A stretch of DNA of 64,000 nucleotides. Source: Microvelia longipes (Eukaryota > Arthropoda > Insecta > Hemiptera > Veliidae). This document shows, one piece after another, positions 22,265 through 37,928 of the stretch (the first letter of the stretch is position 1; the number at the start of each line of letters is the position of its first letter). Made by a program: the position numbers and the translations under genes. Where the stretch lies: positions 49,601,607-49,665,606 of the forward strand of contig JACMZG010001911.1 of the NCBI GenBank assembly GCA_018340805.1, written 5' to 3'. Below the pieces are notes generated by a model. That model had not been told where the DNA came from and made no database searches. It saw nothing but the letters and a program-made list of their open reading frames with translations.

Positions 22265-24249
22265 AAATCGAACAATAAGATTAAACTTGACCTCTTGTTG
22301 ATCAAATACATGACTACATGCGTGCCAAATTCCAATGTGATCCTAATATTTTTCCGCATAAGTTTTCCAACTTTTTGCTGAGTCCTTTATTAACTACGGC
22401 AAAAAAAGTTTTTATAAACAGGCATCTGTCTAAGAAATCAAACGTTACGTACTGCTAAGGTACATTATGTAATGTACATAATGAGGCTGTGTCTTTATTA
22501 TAATTATATTTGGTTTTTATTATGACAACATTACTTAGTAGTTGAATTATAAAGTCCAATTATATTTATAATACTTAAATTTTAACTAACTTACTTTTTA
22601 CAGTTTTAATGCATAATGTGGATTTGAATTAAATGAAGATTACGGACAGTTTTGTCAGAATGTTGATGCAAAAAGTAAAACGTTTCTTATTTTCACGGCT
22701 CTTGCGGGTATAAATTAATTTATGAATCAGTCTGGGTCTTTCCTCTTAGAATAGTTTATAAAAATATTCCTTACAAAGCTAATGCATTTAAAAATACATT
22801 TTTAACTCTGTACTGACGAATTAAATATTTTATGATTTTTATAAATTTGCGGCTTAACCAATTTAAGCACGAGTAAACTGGGAAAGAAATGTTTAATTGC
22901 AGTAATTATTCCTATTAGCAAGGATTGTGTATACTTGTATAGTTTACTCCTTGCTATTAGTATATTAGCATTTGTACTTTGCTTTTCTGTCTCCTAATTT
23001 TGGGGAAGATGTGATAGCAAAAAATATAATACCAACTTTCTTCATCGGACATCGTCAAACGTGTCAGTATCTACACATCCGAATAATCAAAATCAGTTAT
23101 AATTAACTTTTAATTATTTTATTTATAAAAATCATAACAATATAAAATGTCTTGTGTTAACAAAGTAAACCATTATACTGCTGTTAATTATTAATATTCC
23201 AGTATATTTATATTATTTTTAACTTCTTGTTATTTTTTAATTTAATTTTATGTTTTTTTAATAACTCCATTATAATTATATTATTTTGGGTCATTACATC
23301 TTAAATAATTCCTTAAAACCAGTAAATATTGAAATTTTCGTAAAAAAATAAGTGCCTAGTAATTAGTCTTGTTAGTAAATGTCCTTGGCGTAATTACTGT
23401 CATTTACAAGTAAATAAGGCGGTTTGTAGTTCTTGTCATTTTATTCATTTTGGTCCAGCAAACAAATAATGAGTCCCAATTATTTGTTATTTTATGTTTT
23501 TGGATTTCATTTTGGTAATGTTAACTGAAAGACCTTAAAAACCCAATCTGAATTATATTATTCTTATTCATCGAAATAAGGCTATTTTGATGAACTAAGA
23601 AACGAGCTGTCCGGTTTTTGAATTGAGCTTTATTACTTAATATTTCTATTTTGAAGTTCTATCAACGCGCTGGTCATTTAAAGCTTTTGGAACCACTGAT
23701 TTAAACCGGTTAAATATACTCGGTGTAAAATTATTGTAAAGACCTCTGGACAGCTAATAGTTTTTATAGTTATTTTGCTGTTTTAAATTTAAATATTTAA
23801 CATGCAAACTGATTGCATTTTTATTGCTGAAAGCTGCCAAGTAAATTTAAATATAAATAACTGGAGCCAGACAACTATGTGAGTTTGCTGTATGAACACA
23901 ATGCATTACATCCAATTTACTTACATATGCGTTTACTTTTGATTCTATAATCACCTATATCTTTACTTTGGTATTGTAGAGGTTTGTCTTTACTTCAAAT
24001 CCCCGAATAATATTTCATCATTAAATCTTAGAGAATTTTATTAGGGAAATTTTATTAAAACACGCTCCATGGCCACAACGATGGGAACGGCTTCATGGCC
24101 ACATGGTTGTTTTTCATGGTACTAGTTTGCCACGACATAAGCGAATTTCCAAATATATTGGTGAAAACGTGATTTGTTTACTTATTGTATGTATGTGTTA
24201 TGTGTAGTAATTTTTGAAGTTTGAGATTAATCAAACATCTTTTTGAGGT
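22265..24249. other. AT-rich non-coding DNA
   Basis: Nothing recognised except a small inverted CATGGCCAC pair near 24068-24105. Confidence 0.45.
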
Positions 24250-24299
24250 AGTATTTTGATACTACCGAGTTTTGCAAAACATAAATAGTTGATGTCTAG
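24250..24299 (-). repeat. End fragment of the hammerhead-bearing repeat
   Basis: Matches the outer block only: TTGATACTACCGAG, TTTTGCAAAACATAAATAGT. The ribozyme is not included. It is followed by unrelated CA-rich DNA. Confidence 0.6.
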
Positions 24300-24312
24300 A
24301 AACAAAATCTCG

Positions 24313-24368
24313 AACATACACGCATACCAGGCACACACACACACACTCACATACATACATATATATAT
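24313..24368. repeat. Short CA and TA microsatellite
   Basis: Interrupted ACACACAC, then ATATATAT. Confidence 0.7.
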
Positions 24369-26124
24369 TTTTTTTATTTAATTATTATTTATTTATTCTT
24401 AATCAGGGAGCCTCTCTCTTTTAAAAAATGACACCTCCCCTCTCCATGACTCTCTCTCTCTCTCTTATTCAATCTCTATTGTACAGACTTCATAAGCTCA
24501 TTTTTTGAGAATTTACTGAAATAACGTTTAATTTACTTAGATATTAGTTGTATAGGTGAGTGAAAAATTCGTGAACAGAAGATAGAATTCGAAAAATATC
24601 TCTAATTTTTTTTGTAGTCAAATAAAATCCCTTTATCGATTATTTGTATAGTTCTTTGTGAGCACCCTCGCTTGAAAATTGCGTATACATTTTAAATTTA
24701 TTTAGTTATACGCTATATTAACCTTTTTATGGCTTAAGTCGCTAAGATCTTAGGCATTAAACAATTAAGTTCAGTTTTTTATAGAAACAAAATAACTCTC
24801 TTTTTTTGTGGCATTGGTCTACTAGGACCATACAGCCATGGAATACTTATTTTATACTTTTATGACTTGAATAAGTAATAAAAATGTTGATAGAAAATAT
24901 TAAAAATAAAAATAAAATAATTTATTGATTAAAAGAACTTTTAATATTATGGATTAGTTATTATTAATATAGTTTAATACTCTCATTTTTAAACTATTTA
25001 ATAAACTAAGCCAAAGTTGTTGCATTTTCTATATGATTTATTTTTAAAGTCTCTTAAAAAATGTTAACAAACTTTTAAAAATACACAGTTATAAAATTGC
25101 TATAAAACTACTCATTAATAGTTTATAACTCTAATAACACCATCAATAATCTTTAAGCGTTCAAATTTATTGCTAATAAACATTAAACTGAAAAAAAAAT
25201 TTACGCCATTTGTTTTATAGATGAGTTTATAAATCGTTTTGAATTATGCGTGTAATTTACCGCTTACAATATTCAAGTGAATAAACCTTAGTAGAAAAAC
25301 TGGTTCACAACGCGTGCGGTTGGTTTGGATCTCAATTTTATTTTATTACATAATTTAATAAAAAAAATAAATATATGGTTTCCATACGTGTAGGTGTTCT
25401 AGTTGTCGCAATCGATTGGGCTTTAATAATATGTATTGAAAATGTTTTTCTACTTTTTTCCCCTCCATGAATTTATGCGAGTATTACAAATTATAGGCCT
25501 GTAGGCAATAATCAGGCTACTCCTGTAATTCCATATAACATATTTTATAAACTATAATTTAACTGTTTTAACGGCATTTTTCAGCTATTAACCTCATAGG
25601 TGGAATATTAACCACATTTTGTGTTAAAATCTTATGTGTGAGGAATGAAATAAAATCAGATTTATATATCATAGTGCAAAATCCATTTTGCTCTGTAATA
25701 ATAAATAAATAAATAAATAACCTTTAATAAAATCACAATAAATAATATCATCTTTATAATCATGCAAATTTTTAATATTACATACAAACTTTATAATGAT
25801 TTATATCGGCTAATGCCGAGGTATCCCGCTAGGGTTGAGTTACTAATGCTAATGTAATAAATAAATTAATAAATTAGTCGATAAGTATATTTAATACCTT
25901 CATATTTAATATAATTGATAAAATAAAAAATATATAAATATTGAGTTATAAATTGGTAAATCATAAATGCTCTGTAATATTAATAAATGCATTTTGCACA
26001 AAGTGTTTGTAATTATATTACACCGAGATTGGGTATATATCTAAGAACAAATCTAGTATTCAATAAAAGTTAAATCTATTTCATTTAGTACTCTCAATAA
26101 GTTTTTACTCCATCAAAAAAGGGC
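24369..26124. other. AT-rich non-coding DNA
   Basis: A (CT)n run lies near 24450, and AATAAATAAATA occurs near 25704. No gene or named element was recognised. Confidence 0.45.
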
Positions 26125-26172
<48 letters not shown>

Positions 26173-26203
26173 TATATATATAATATAAGTGTGTGTGTGT
26201 ATA
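26125..26203. repeat. (TA)n then (GT)n microsatellite
   Basis: TA run with short AAT breaks, then a brief GTGTGTGTGT. Confidence 0.9.
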
Positions 26204-26246
26204 GATAGTATAATCATAATATGATTACAACATCAGATATTGTAGG

Positions 26247-26350
26247 CTATATTATTTGATACTTCCGAGTTTTGCAAAAGATGAATTGTAAACACAATAG
26301 GAATTGTGCGAGAGACACCTAGGAAATATAACAAGCAAAATGCAATGCTA
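26247..26350 (-). repeat. Fragment of the hammerhead-bearing repeat
   Basis: Contains TTTGATACTTCCGAG, a TTTTGCAAAAGATGAAT variant, GTGCGAGAGACACCTAGG and AACAAGCAAAATGCAATGC. It stops before the ribozyme. ATATTA flanks both sides, but this is too short and AT-rich to count as a target duplication. Confidence 0.65.
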
Positions 26351-26989
26351 ATATTACTTTAAATTTATGAAAATGTTCAAATATAATACATGGTAATATA
26401 TTCTATATTTATATACCTATATACATAGAGATATATTACTGGATGCCCTATTGGTTGAATTTTGAAACATCAAAACAGTAACCGGAACACCTTCGATTAT
26501 TATTATAATTAAATTAATAGAGAGAATGAGAGAAACACTTGATTTTAAAAATTTAAATTATAAAGGAGCTGTCCTTCTTAAAGGATTGCTAAAACACAAA
26601 GCATACTTAATCTATCTTATTGTCTCTAAAGACAATTTTATCAAATTATTAATTTATACATAATTATATTAAATAATTACATTAAAGTTTTAAAATTTTA
26701 CATATATACATCTAAATAAAACTACAATCATTAGTAAATATAGTTATTTATAATACCTAGTGGGTCTAAAATTATATTTTCACCTAGGGGTCTAAGAAAA
26801 TTTTGATCTATGCCGATCTTGTCAAAAAATAATTTAGTTTTTAGTATAATGGTTCCTCTAGAACCAAACCAAAGTCCGTAAATACAGTAAAATACAGTAA
26901 CCTATATAATAGAACGTATATATTACGAAACAAAGTGTGGAAAACAGACGAAAAGTTATTTATTATAGCCTAAACTCACTATTAGAGGA

Positions 26990-27085
26990 GGTTTTAATGA
27001 GATTGCACACAGCCCTTGAGAGCCCCAAAATGATGTTTCAGGACTCTTAATACATTAAGATAGGCTATGCCCCCTCTAGTATATA
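26990..27085 (-). repeat. Dispersed repeat, copy 2 (inverted relative to 8195-8300)
   Basis: On the minus strand it carries TACTAGAGGGGGCATAGCC, AGTCCTGAAACATC and GGGGCTCTCAAGGGCTGTG. The two copies are about 80 percent alike by eye. Confidence 0.65.
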
Positions 27086-27386
27086 TCTCTGTGTATATTT
27101 TATTTCTAAATTTTTTTATAACCTTTCAGGAAGGTTAAAATCGTATTTTATTGTGAACTTGGCCTGAGTCTCAGTCAAAACTGACATTTTACAGAACAAT
27201 GCATACAAAGAACTACATTCAGAAAAGAACTCTTAGACTTTGTAGAAAGTATAAAATGTGTAAAAAGTATCTCCTCTGGAATATTTATCTTTATTAACAA
27301 ATAAATGAAGTATTAGCATTAATGAACGTAAAGGTCACCGTCAGAGCATAACAATCAAATAAATATAACATATAAAGAAAACATTG

Positions 27387-27720
27387 TCTGCCTCCGTTGC
27401 TGTGAACGTATATGCTCTTGGTTTCGGTTCCGGAAATCCGGGGTTCGCAGCTCGGGCTATGCTCTAAATTTTTATGAATAGTAAAAATAAATAAAAATAA
27501 AATGCCCGTTTAGAGTATCATCATCAGGGTATTTACCCTGCGGGAACAATCTTAGGTGGTAGTATCCACTAATCTCCAAGTATTAATTAGAGTTGGCGAA
27601 ATCGTTTTAATACAAATACTATTAATATAATCTTAGAGCATAGCCAGGGCTTCGAACCTCGGATCTCCGCGGTCGAAATCGAGTGATTATACGATCACGG
27701 CCACGATGGCAGACTTATAT
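27387..27720. repeat. Inverted pair of tRNA-Ser-like SINE sequences
   Basis: On the plus strand 27387-27470 has GCTCTTGGTTTCGG, AAATCCGGGGTTCGCAGCTC and GGGCTATGCTCTAA. On the minus strand 27640-27716 has GCCATCGTGGCCGTGATCG, CACTCGATTTCGACCGCGG and GAGGTTCGAAGCCC then TGGCTATGCTCT. The minus copy has D-arm, anticodon-arm and T-arm blocks resembling tRNA-Ser. Neither is a complete tRNA. Confidence 0.6.
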
Positions 27721-28660
27721 GAATAGTATTTTTATTAAAAACAATTTTACCAACTTTGATTAATACTTAAAGTTTTGTGAATTCAACCCTCCTCAGATGG
27801 TTCCCGGAGGGTGAATACCCTGAGTTGGATGACCCTTCAACAAGATTTTTATTTTTAATATGAAATTAACTGGATATGTAATAATAATGCTACTAGACAA
27901 ACAAAAAGTAAAATAATAAATGATATTCTTCTATTCGTTTTTGAATTTTCGCACGAACAGAAAAGAATCCTTTGTTTTGAATTTTCGTTTTCATTTGTCA
28001 TAACCCTTAGACTGGAATTCAATATAGGTCAGTTTTTCATTTTTCTATTTTTATAACTGAAAACTATTTCATAACGAGTTATTTTCCATTATGGATTGGG
28101 TTTCTCGAGAAACTCATTAAGTCACTTATAATCTGAATTTAATTAGTTTTAAATATTGGCTACTAGTATTAGTAAATATTTATAAAATGTTTAATGAACT
28201 ACGTATGCTTCCGCGGTTGCAGTAATCAAACAAATTGACGTTGTAATGTTACACTAAAACATTATTTTGTGTTTTTATCCGTGATTTCATGCATCCCTGA
28301 AGATGGATCCCACAGTTTACGCGACACGTTAAATTTATCCTCTACATTGACGCGGTCAATACGAAGAAGCCTGAACCTTTAAATTTGGATTTTTCTTTTA
28401 AATTATAGTTGTATATTTATTTCTCATGTTATAACTTAAAGTAAGCATACTTTAGCGTAGGGTACACTTTCAAGTATATTAAAACCGTCAGGTCTTAAAA
28501 TTAAAAAGTTTAGATAATTAACATCATTGTCATTGTTGTTGTTGTTAACTTCCGCTGTATAAATAAATAAAGGTTTAATTAAAAAAAAAGTTTAACACAA
28601 TATACCAAATATATTTATTGTAAAATGATAAGTAACTACGATTTGATATAAAGTTACTCT

Positions 28661-28712
28661 TATTTGAATATGCAAGGTTTATAATATAATATGCATACAT
28701 ATATACATCCAA

Positions 28713-28759
<47 letters not shown>

Positions 28760-28815
28760 TTGGATGTATATATGTATGCATATTATATATATAAACTTGC
28801 ATATTCAAGTAATGT
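28661..28815. repeat. Palindrome with TA-repeat centre
   Basis: GAATATGCAAGGTTTATAA, ATGCATACATATATACATCC on the left mirror the right arm at about 28760-28812. An (AT)n run fills the centre. An open frame across it codes for low-complexity Tyr and Ile only. Confidence 0.7.
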
Positions 28816-29697
28816 GTATATATATATATATATACAAAATGTAGCATATTAATACATTTTTTATTATATAAAGTATAAAATTAATATATTTTTATATATT
28901 ATTCTGCCGTTTATGTATTTGAAAATGAATAATGCGCTTAACATTTCAAAAAAATATCTAAGTTGTACAGTACAGTTACATTTTACATTGACCCATTAAA
29001 TATTTATTTATAACAAACGCAAAAAATACATTTCTAAAAATAATCATTCTTTACAGGTGGTATTTATACTTTGTATTTCAACAACTCATAAATCCCAACT
29101 ACATATTTTGTTGCTCATTAATTGCACATTCATTTCACATGTCTATGTTATTTTCAAAGCTTAAAAAAACAAATAAAATGTTTAACATCCCATTATGTTT
29201 TGAATGGGGTACTTAAACCGACGTCTTTAATACTTATACGTGCTTTGGGCTTTAAAAAGTTTTTTTTCAAATAAAAAACAAAAGCGCCAAACATCTGTCC
29301 TAACAATGGACTCTTTTTGATCAAGATTACTCTTCGTGTTCATTGTTTTTATGACTTGTTATTGTTTGTCGTGTAAGAAGCATTTTATTACTAATTATCT
29401 TTTATAATAAGAATTAGCAAGTTGTTATAAAAATGTTAATTAATTCGAAGACACCTACACTTATTGTTTATATATTATGTGTAAATTATAACCAAATATT
29501 TCTTAAGTTTAGACAGTCATATTTTAACTTTACAGATTTTACAATATATTTCTTTAATTGAAAATATATAAAAATTATATAAGAACAAAATATGTATAAA
29601 TTTATGTTTATAGTTATAATTGTGGATCTTTAATAATACGGATAGAGCCTATTGTACCTTTCCCATTTAAAAAAAATCGCTTGTCATCAAGGATCTT

Positions 29698-30207
29698 GAA
29701 TAAAGGGGGATGACACATTAAGGATTTTTTCTGACCCCATGGAAGTTGTATGAGATAGAGAAATAAGAGCACACTTACCTTCCCATTGTTATAATGAAAA
29801 AAGGCGCCAAACGCAGGTTATGTAACAAGGTTGTCGAGTTTGCTTCTCAACTTCCTTCTGTGCTTCTCGCGATAGTTACATTTGTAGTGCTTGTTAAGTC
29901 ATTTGTGCTTATTTAATTTTATATTTTGGACATACTTTGCCACTTTAGTGAGTGATAATTTAAGCGTTTTTATAACCTTCTCAAGCAATAAACAATGGGA
30001 AACCATTGAGAGGTAAGTTTGCTTCTACAATTTAAGTCCTGCGCTGTTGTAAAAATTGTAAGCATGCGTAGTTATTACCATGCATGTGCAGTTGGTTTTC
30101 GATACGTGTTTCGTGTTGAATTCTCTCTATTTTTTGGTTTTCGATGGGGTTACTTTTTTGTATGGCAAATCGACTTAGTGCGTCATCCCCTTTATTCAAG
30201 ATCCTTG
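29698..30207. mobile_element. Non-autonomous hAT-type MITE, copy 2
   Basis: Same terminal inverted repeats as 18285-18761 and collinear across about 480-510 bp. The 8-bp flanks are CTTGTCAT and CTTGCCAT, one mismatch apart. The interior carries small indels relative to copy 1, so the copies are not very recent. Two overlapping open frames here are not supported as genes. Confidence 0.87.
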
Positions 30208-30821
30208 CTTGCCATCAACCTTATACTTGCATAACTAGCAACCCCTCTGTACCCTCTTTACCGTCAGGTAATAAACAACTATTTTCTATTTTGCTGAATT
30301 TATTTAATTATTTGCTTTTTGTAGTATCATGGACATTTAACCCCAAGGTACTTAATTAATGAATAGAAGCACTTAAATACGGAGCATAGAAAGCAATTTA
30401 ATTCGGCATAAAAAGAATATGAACACATACAATTTTTTGAAATTAATAACGAAAATACAAACTTTATGAGATTTCATTTTTTTTAACATTATTGTTGTCT
30501 GAGTCTCTCTACTTTATTGAAAATCGGTTTAGCATTTACGATTGGTATTTAGGTTGGCTGCCTTTAATAGGTTTTAACGCTTCTTTACAAAACCTTTATC
30601 AATTTAGTGGCAGCGTAAAGTAAATTTGTTTTTTAAGTTATAGAATACGGATATTAGTATTTTGGTGCGGTTTCTATCTAGAATCCTAATTTAACTTATT
30701 TTTACTATTTCAATTACCAAGATCAGTCCGTGCAAAAATATTAACTTATTGGTAGACACATATTCAATATAAGCATTGCTAACCCAACAATTGCGTGTTT
30801 TACCGTTCGACTAAATAATTA

Positions 30822-30852
30822 ATTTTAGATTGTATTATAGACAATCTAAAAT
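30822..30852. other. Perfect 12-bp hairpin
   Basis: ATTTTAGATTGT and ACAATCTAAAAT pair around a 7-base loop. It is AT-rich, so it may be a chance event. Confidence 0.5.
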
Positions 30853-31151
30853 CATTGTAAACTCTGACTTTATTGTAAAACTATCAGTTCAGAGTAGCTA
30901 AATTTGTATTAGTTAGTTAAAGAGAGTTATTGTCAAGAATCTTCTTCTAAGGTGAAAACAGAGGAATAAGTGTTTTAACTCCATCCAATGTCAATCATTG
31001 CTCACAAATTCACTGAAGTATAATAATAATAATAACATACTGAAGTAATGTTAATATTATTTATCACAATATTAAGAAATTAATATTATCATATATAAGT
31101 CATTTTATTTTTTTTAAAATTACTTAGTATTGCTTAATGTCATCTGACTTA

Positions 31152-31611
31152 ACACAATATAATTGTGCTAGTGACACCTAGGAAATGTAACAAGCAAAAT
31201 GCAATGCTACATCTGGGAACTGTTCCATCATTCCACATTCGTCATCATTCATAGCTCGACATAATGTCATGTCACATTATATAAAAACAAATGATACATG
31301 TTTTGCTTGCCATGCATGATGGTGGTAAGAGAGCACCGCTTGTCTATGATAAATACTTCACATTATATTCTTCGGAATTAATTGAAGGTCAGAGGGGGTT
31401 CAGGCTCTGTCGGCGCCCTGATGAGTTAGACGTAACGAAACAGAATGGGACATGACATTATGTCGAGCCATCGATGATGACGAATGTCGAATGATGGAAC
31501 AGTTCCCAGATGTAGCATTGCATTTTGCTTGTTACATTTCCTAGGTGCTCTCGCACAATTATATTGTGTCAACTATTCATGTTTTGCAAAACTCGGTAGT
31601 ATCAAATGATA
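31152..31611. mobile_element. Inserted hammerhead-bearing element with 12-bp target-site duplication
   Basis: The element begins inside the family's outer block (ACACAATATAATTG), runs as a short minus-oriented arm to about 31280, then as a plus-oriented arm with a ribozyme at 31405-31445. It ends in GGTAGTATCAAATGATA. TCATCTGACTTA occurs immediately on both sides (31140-31151 and 31612-31623) without mismatch. Variable, ~12-bp duplications fit target-primed insertion by a LINE or Penelope-like enzyme better than a cut-and-paste transposase. No protein is encoded. Confidence 0.75.
31405..31445 (+). ncRNA. Hammerhead ribozyme, core intact with one outer stem III mismatch
   Basis: Same layout as the other copies: GTC at 31409-31411, GGCGCC, CTGATGA at 31418-31424, GTTA/TAAC stem II, GAAA at 31437-31440, then CAGAA. 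The outermost stem III pair is lost (C opposite A), which leaves four pairs next to the core. Predicted cleavage is after 31411. It sits in an insertion flanked by a 12-bp direct repeat. Confidence 0.85.
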
Positions 31612-32948
31612 TCATCTGACTTACATATAATGCTTATTTTGTGTAATCATATTTGGTTGTATGGAATATTCATCTTTTCCTTTTTTAATAATTTATTTAA
31701 ATACTTTACTATGATATAAACGAAGGGGGAGCACTCAAAGTCGGTCCCATTATTATACAATCGAATTATAATATCTGACCCATATTTATACTGATCTGCT
31801 CATGGCCATTTTTTCTCCAAATTTCGAAGGCTTTTTAACCCACATTGTTTTCCAAATTTAAATATGGGTGTAGACGTAATAAGTAGCGTAAAGGTAAATA
31901 AAACAAAAAGAATTTCTCAGACCAATCAAACAAATTATCGTGAAATTTGTTTTCACGATTTCTTTGAACAAAGGAGTCAAAGATCACAAAATAAAACTTC
32001 ATAATTTACTTATCATATTATCTTTTAATTTCTTTATAATAAATTGTTTCTTACTAACCGCTGGCATTATATACCTATTTTACTAGGTTTAAAGTGTTTA
32101 AAAATACATTGTTATAAACTAATAAGTATATATTTTATGAACGGTTCTAATAAATATTGTTTTATTATTATTAAATATTGACCTTTATGTACTTTAAAAT
32201 GTCAAGGTACGCTTTTCAGCGCCATGTCAAAAAAGAACTATTTATTAGATGTTTTATTACGAAAAATCTTTAATTTCCTTAAAAATCATCGTAACAGTAT
32301 GCTTTGCACTAAATAAAATAAAATAGTAAAAAAAATTTTTTGGGGTAATTTACAGAAAATTGCATGACTCATGATGATATAAATGGCGCGACCTTATGAC
32401 TGATGACTTTTTTGCCTATAAATATACCGTTATAAAGATATTTTTGTGAATCTTTATTTATGGCCGAGGATAAAAGACGGCGCCAATTTTTTTTAAATGT
32501 CAATGTTGTAAAAAGGTTTTTATTTAAAGAATTTTTATTATCTATTATAAAAAATTTAAATATTATAATTTTTTGCAAGATATTATCAAAAAGATTAAAT
32601 GTTACTAATAGCTATTCATTTATAAAATTGAAGCACGACAAGAGTTTTGGACATTTAGCATGTTTTTCAGCAAGACCCCCTAATAATATGTTTAAATGTG
32701 ACAAATTATTTTTGATTATCATCATTTCTTTGATTTAGGAACATAATAGAGGAGTCACGATTTTAAAGTTTTAGTAATTTTTGAGACCATGCTAAATAAA
32801 GATGTAACCTTTTTGTGACTTGCTGAAATATTTTGGGAAATTTTTTTCATAATACACATAGATGCTCACAATAAATTATCAACATAAACAGTTTTAGTAC
32901 AAGTATTTTAACAAAATTTTTTTTTATTTGAAAAATTTTTTTAAACAA

Positions 32949-33178
32949 AAAATCGGGTACGGGGTACCTCGGAACTTTTTCTCGTAATATCGGATTAGCT
33001 ACGCTCATCCTCTCTACTTGGGACTCGCTTCCCTCGTCCCCTTAATATACGATTCGCCAAATTTATACTGCAACACATTGCGGACTCGCTTCACTTATCC
33101 TCAGATAGTAAATACATCCGTTTCATTCTTAGCGGTCACCAATACAGCACTGACCTCGCTCAATGCTGATTAACTTTT
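32949..33178 (-). repeat. Family A dispersed element, 3' end only
   Basis: On the minus strand it carries the GCGAAGCGAG-type motifs and the terminal GTTCCGAGGTACCCCGTA and CCCGATTTTT signature. The 5' half is absent. A 50-bp minisatellite begins at its other boundary. Confidence 0.7.
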
Positions 33179-33184
33179 ATGATC

Positions 33185-33975
33185 CAGTCTTTAGACTGCA
33201 TCTGCTGCAGATCTGCAGTATTTTTTTTAGTATCAGTTCTTTAGACTACATCTGCTGTAGATTTGCAGTATTTCTTCTAGTATCAGTTCTTTAGACTACA
33301 TCTGCTGCAGATATGCAGGATTTCTTTTCGTATCAGTTCTTCAGACTACATCTGCTGTAGATTTGCAGTATTTTTTTAGTATCAGTTCCTTAGACTACAT
33401 CTGCTGTAGATTTGCAGTATTTCTTTTAGTATCAGTTCTTCAGACTACATCTGATGTAGATTTGCAGTATTTCTTTTAGTAAAAGTCTTTAGACTACATC
33501 TGATGCAGATTTGCAGTATTTCTTTTAGTATCAGTTCTTTAGACTACATCTGCTGCAGATATGCAGTATTTCTTTTAGTATCAGTTCTTCAGACTACATC
33601 TGCTGTAGATTTGCAGTATTTCTTTTAGTATCAGTTCTTCAGACTACATCTGCTGTAGATTTGCAGTATTTCTTTTAGTATCAGTCTTTAGACTACATCT
33701 GATGTAGATTTGCAGTATTTCTTTTAGTAAAAGTCTTTAGACTACATCTGATGCAGATTTGCAGTATTTATTTTAGTATCAGTTTTTAGACTGCATCTGC
33801 TGCAAATTTGCAGTATTTCTTTTAGTATCAGTTCTTTAGACTACATCTGCTGTAGATTTGCAGTATTTATTTTAGTATCAGTTCTTCAGACTACATCTGC
33901 TGTAGATTTGCAGTATTTATTTTAGTATCAGTTTTTAGACTGCATCTGCTGCAAATTTGCAGTATTTCTTTTCAA
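33185..33975 (+). repeat. 50-bp minisatellite, about 16 copies
   Basis: The unit contains AGTATCAGTTCTTTAGACTA, CATCTGCTGTAGAT and TTGCAGTATTTCTTTT. Units differ by a few substitutions, mainly ctgcag versus ctgtag, and by deletions (AAAAGTCTTTAG variants). Each holds an imperfect ATCTGC and GCAGAT hairpin. Variant order suggests amplification in blocks. Confidence 0.92.
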
Positions 33976-34764
33976 AGCTCCTTTTCTTCAGATGTGTTTT
34001 TCAAATCTCTATAGGGCGTCCATAGGTGGTCTTGTTGTAATATATTTGTCCTTTCCTATATTCAGTTCTTCTGTATTTAGTTCTTTCCAATTAAATTGTT
34101 TATTTATTAGGTTAAATAATTAATATTCAAGTTAAAGTTAACTTGAACTTAAATAGAAGTCTAATAGAGACTTGGCCTGTAAAGAAGAGGTTTAAGTCTC
34201 ATAAATCAAAGTATCTAGACCTTTAGAATTAAAATAGTTTTAATTTATAACTTTTTAAAAACGCTTTTTACCATGATTTAAATTGTGAATTTTCATAATA
34301 AAAGTTGCAGTGTCATTTACTTAGAAAATTGTGAATGTATAACATTAGCAATGACTTTTCAGTTGACTGTTGTGACCTACCTCATGGTAATTCGCTTGTT
34401 TAAAATCCGGAACTGTCTTCATTAAGGCCATTACATTTGTCTCTTAAATACTACTTACTATTACGTACTTGACTGTTATTAAATTGTAATACCTTAAGTC
34501 GCTTGAGTCCTTTAAGTACATTAGTCATATTCATATTTGTTTCTCTTTTATTTTAAATTTGTTTCCATTATATTTATTCATTTTATTATTATACCTTTAT
34601 ATCATAAGTAAATTAATTTAATAATAATAAAATACGTTAATATATAGAATACAAAATAACATGCATATAAATAATTTTCATTTATTATTTTCAGATTATA
34701 TCTGATTTTTACTTCTGAATACTACTATATGTTTTCAAAATTGGTTCTTTGTTCTGGATAATTA

Positions 34765-37928
<3,164 letters not shown>

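Noticed and set aside
28575..28847. 90-codon frame rich in Tyr and Ile
   Set aside because: Translation of a TA-rich palindrome. The same applies to frames at 39552, 42580, 48702 and 52895 over microsatellites.
30019..30359. Two overlapping plus-strand frames with hydrophobic stretches
   Set aside because: Mostly inside the second hAT MITE. The matching region of the first copy does not keep the frames.
32460..32738. 92-codon plus-strand frame
   Set aside because: AT-driven composition, Lys/Phe/Ile/Leu-rich with no domain, and it overlaps another open frame on the opposite strand.
33185..33975. CRISPR array
   Set aside because: The repeat is a continuous 50-bp tandem unit with no unique spacers, in a eukaryotic context.
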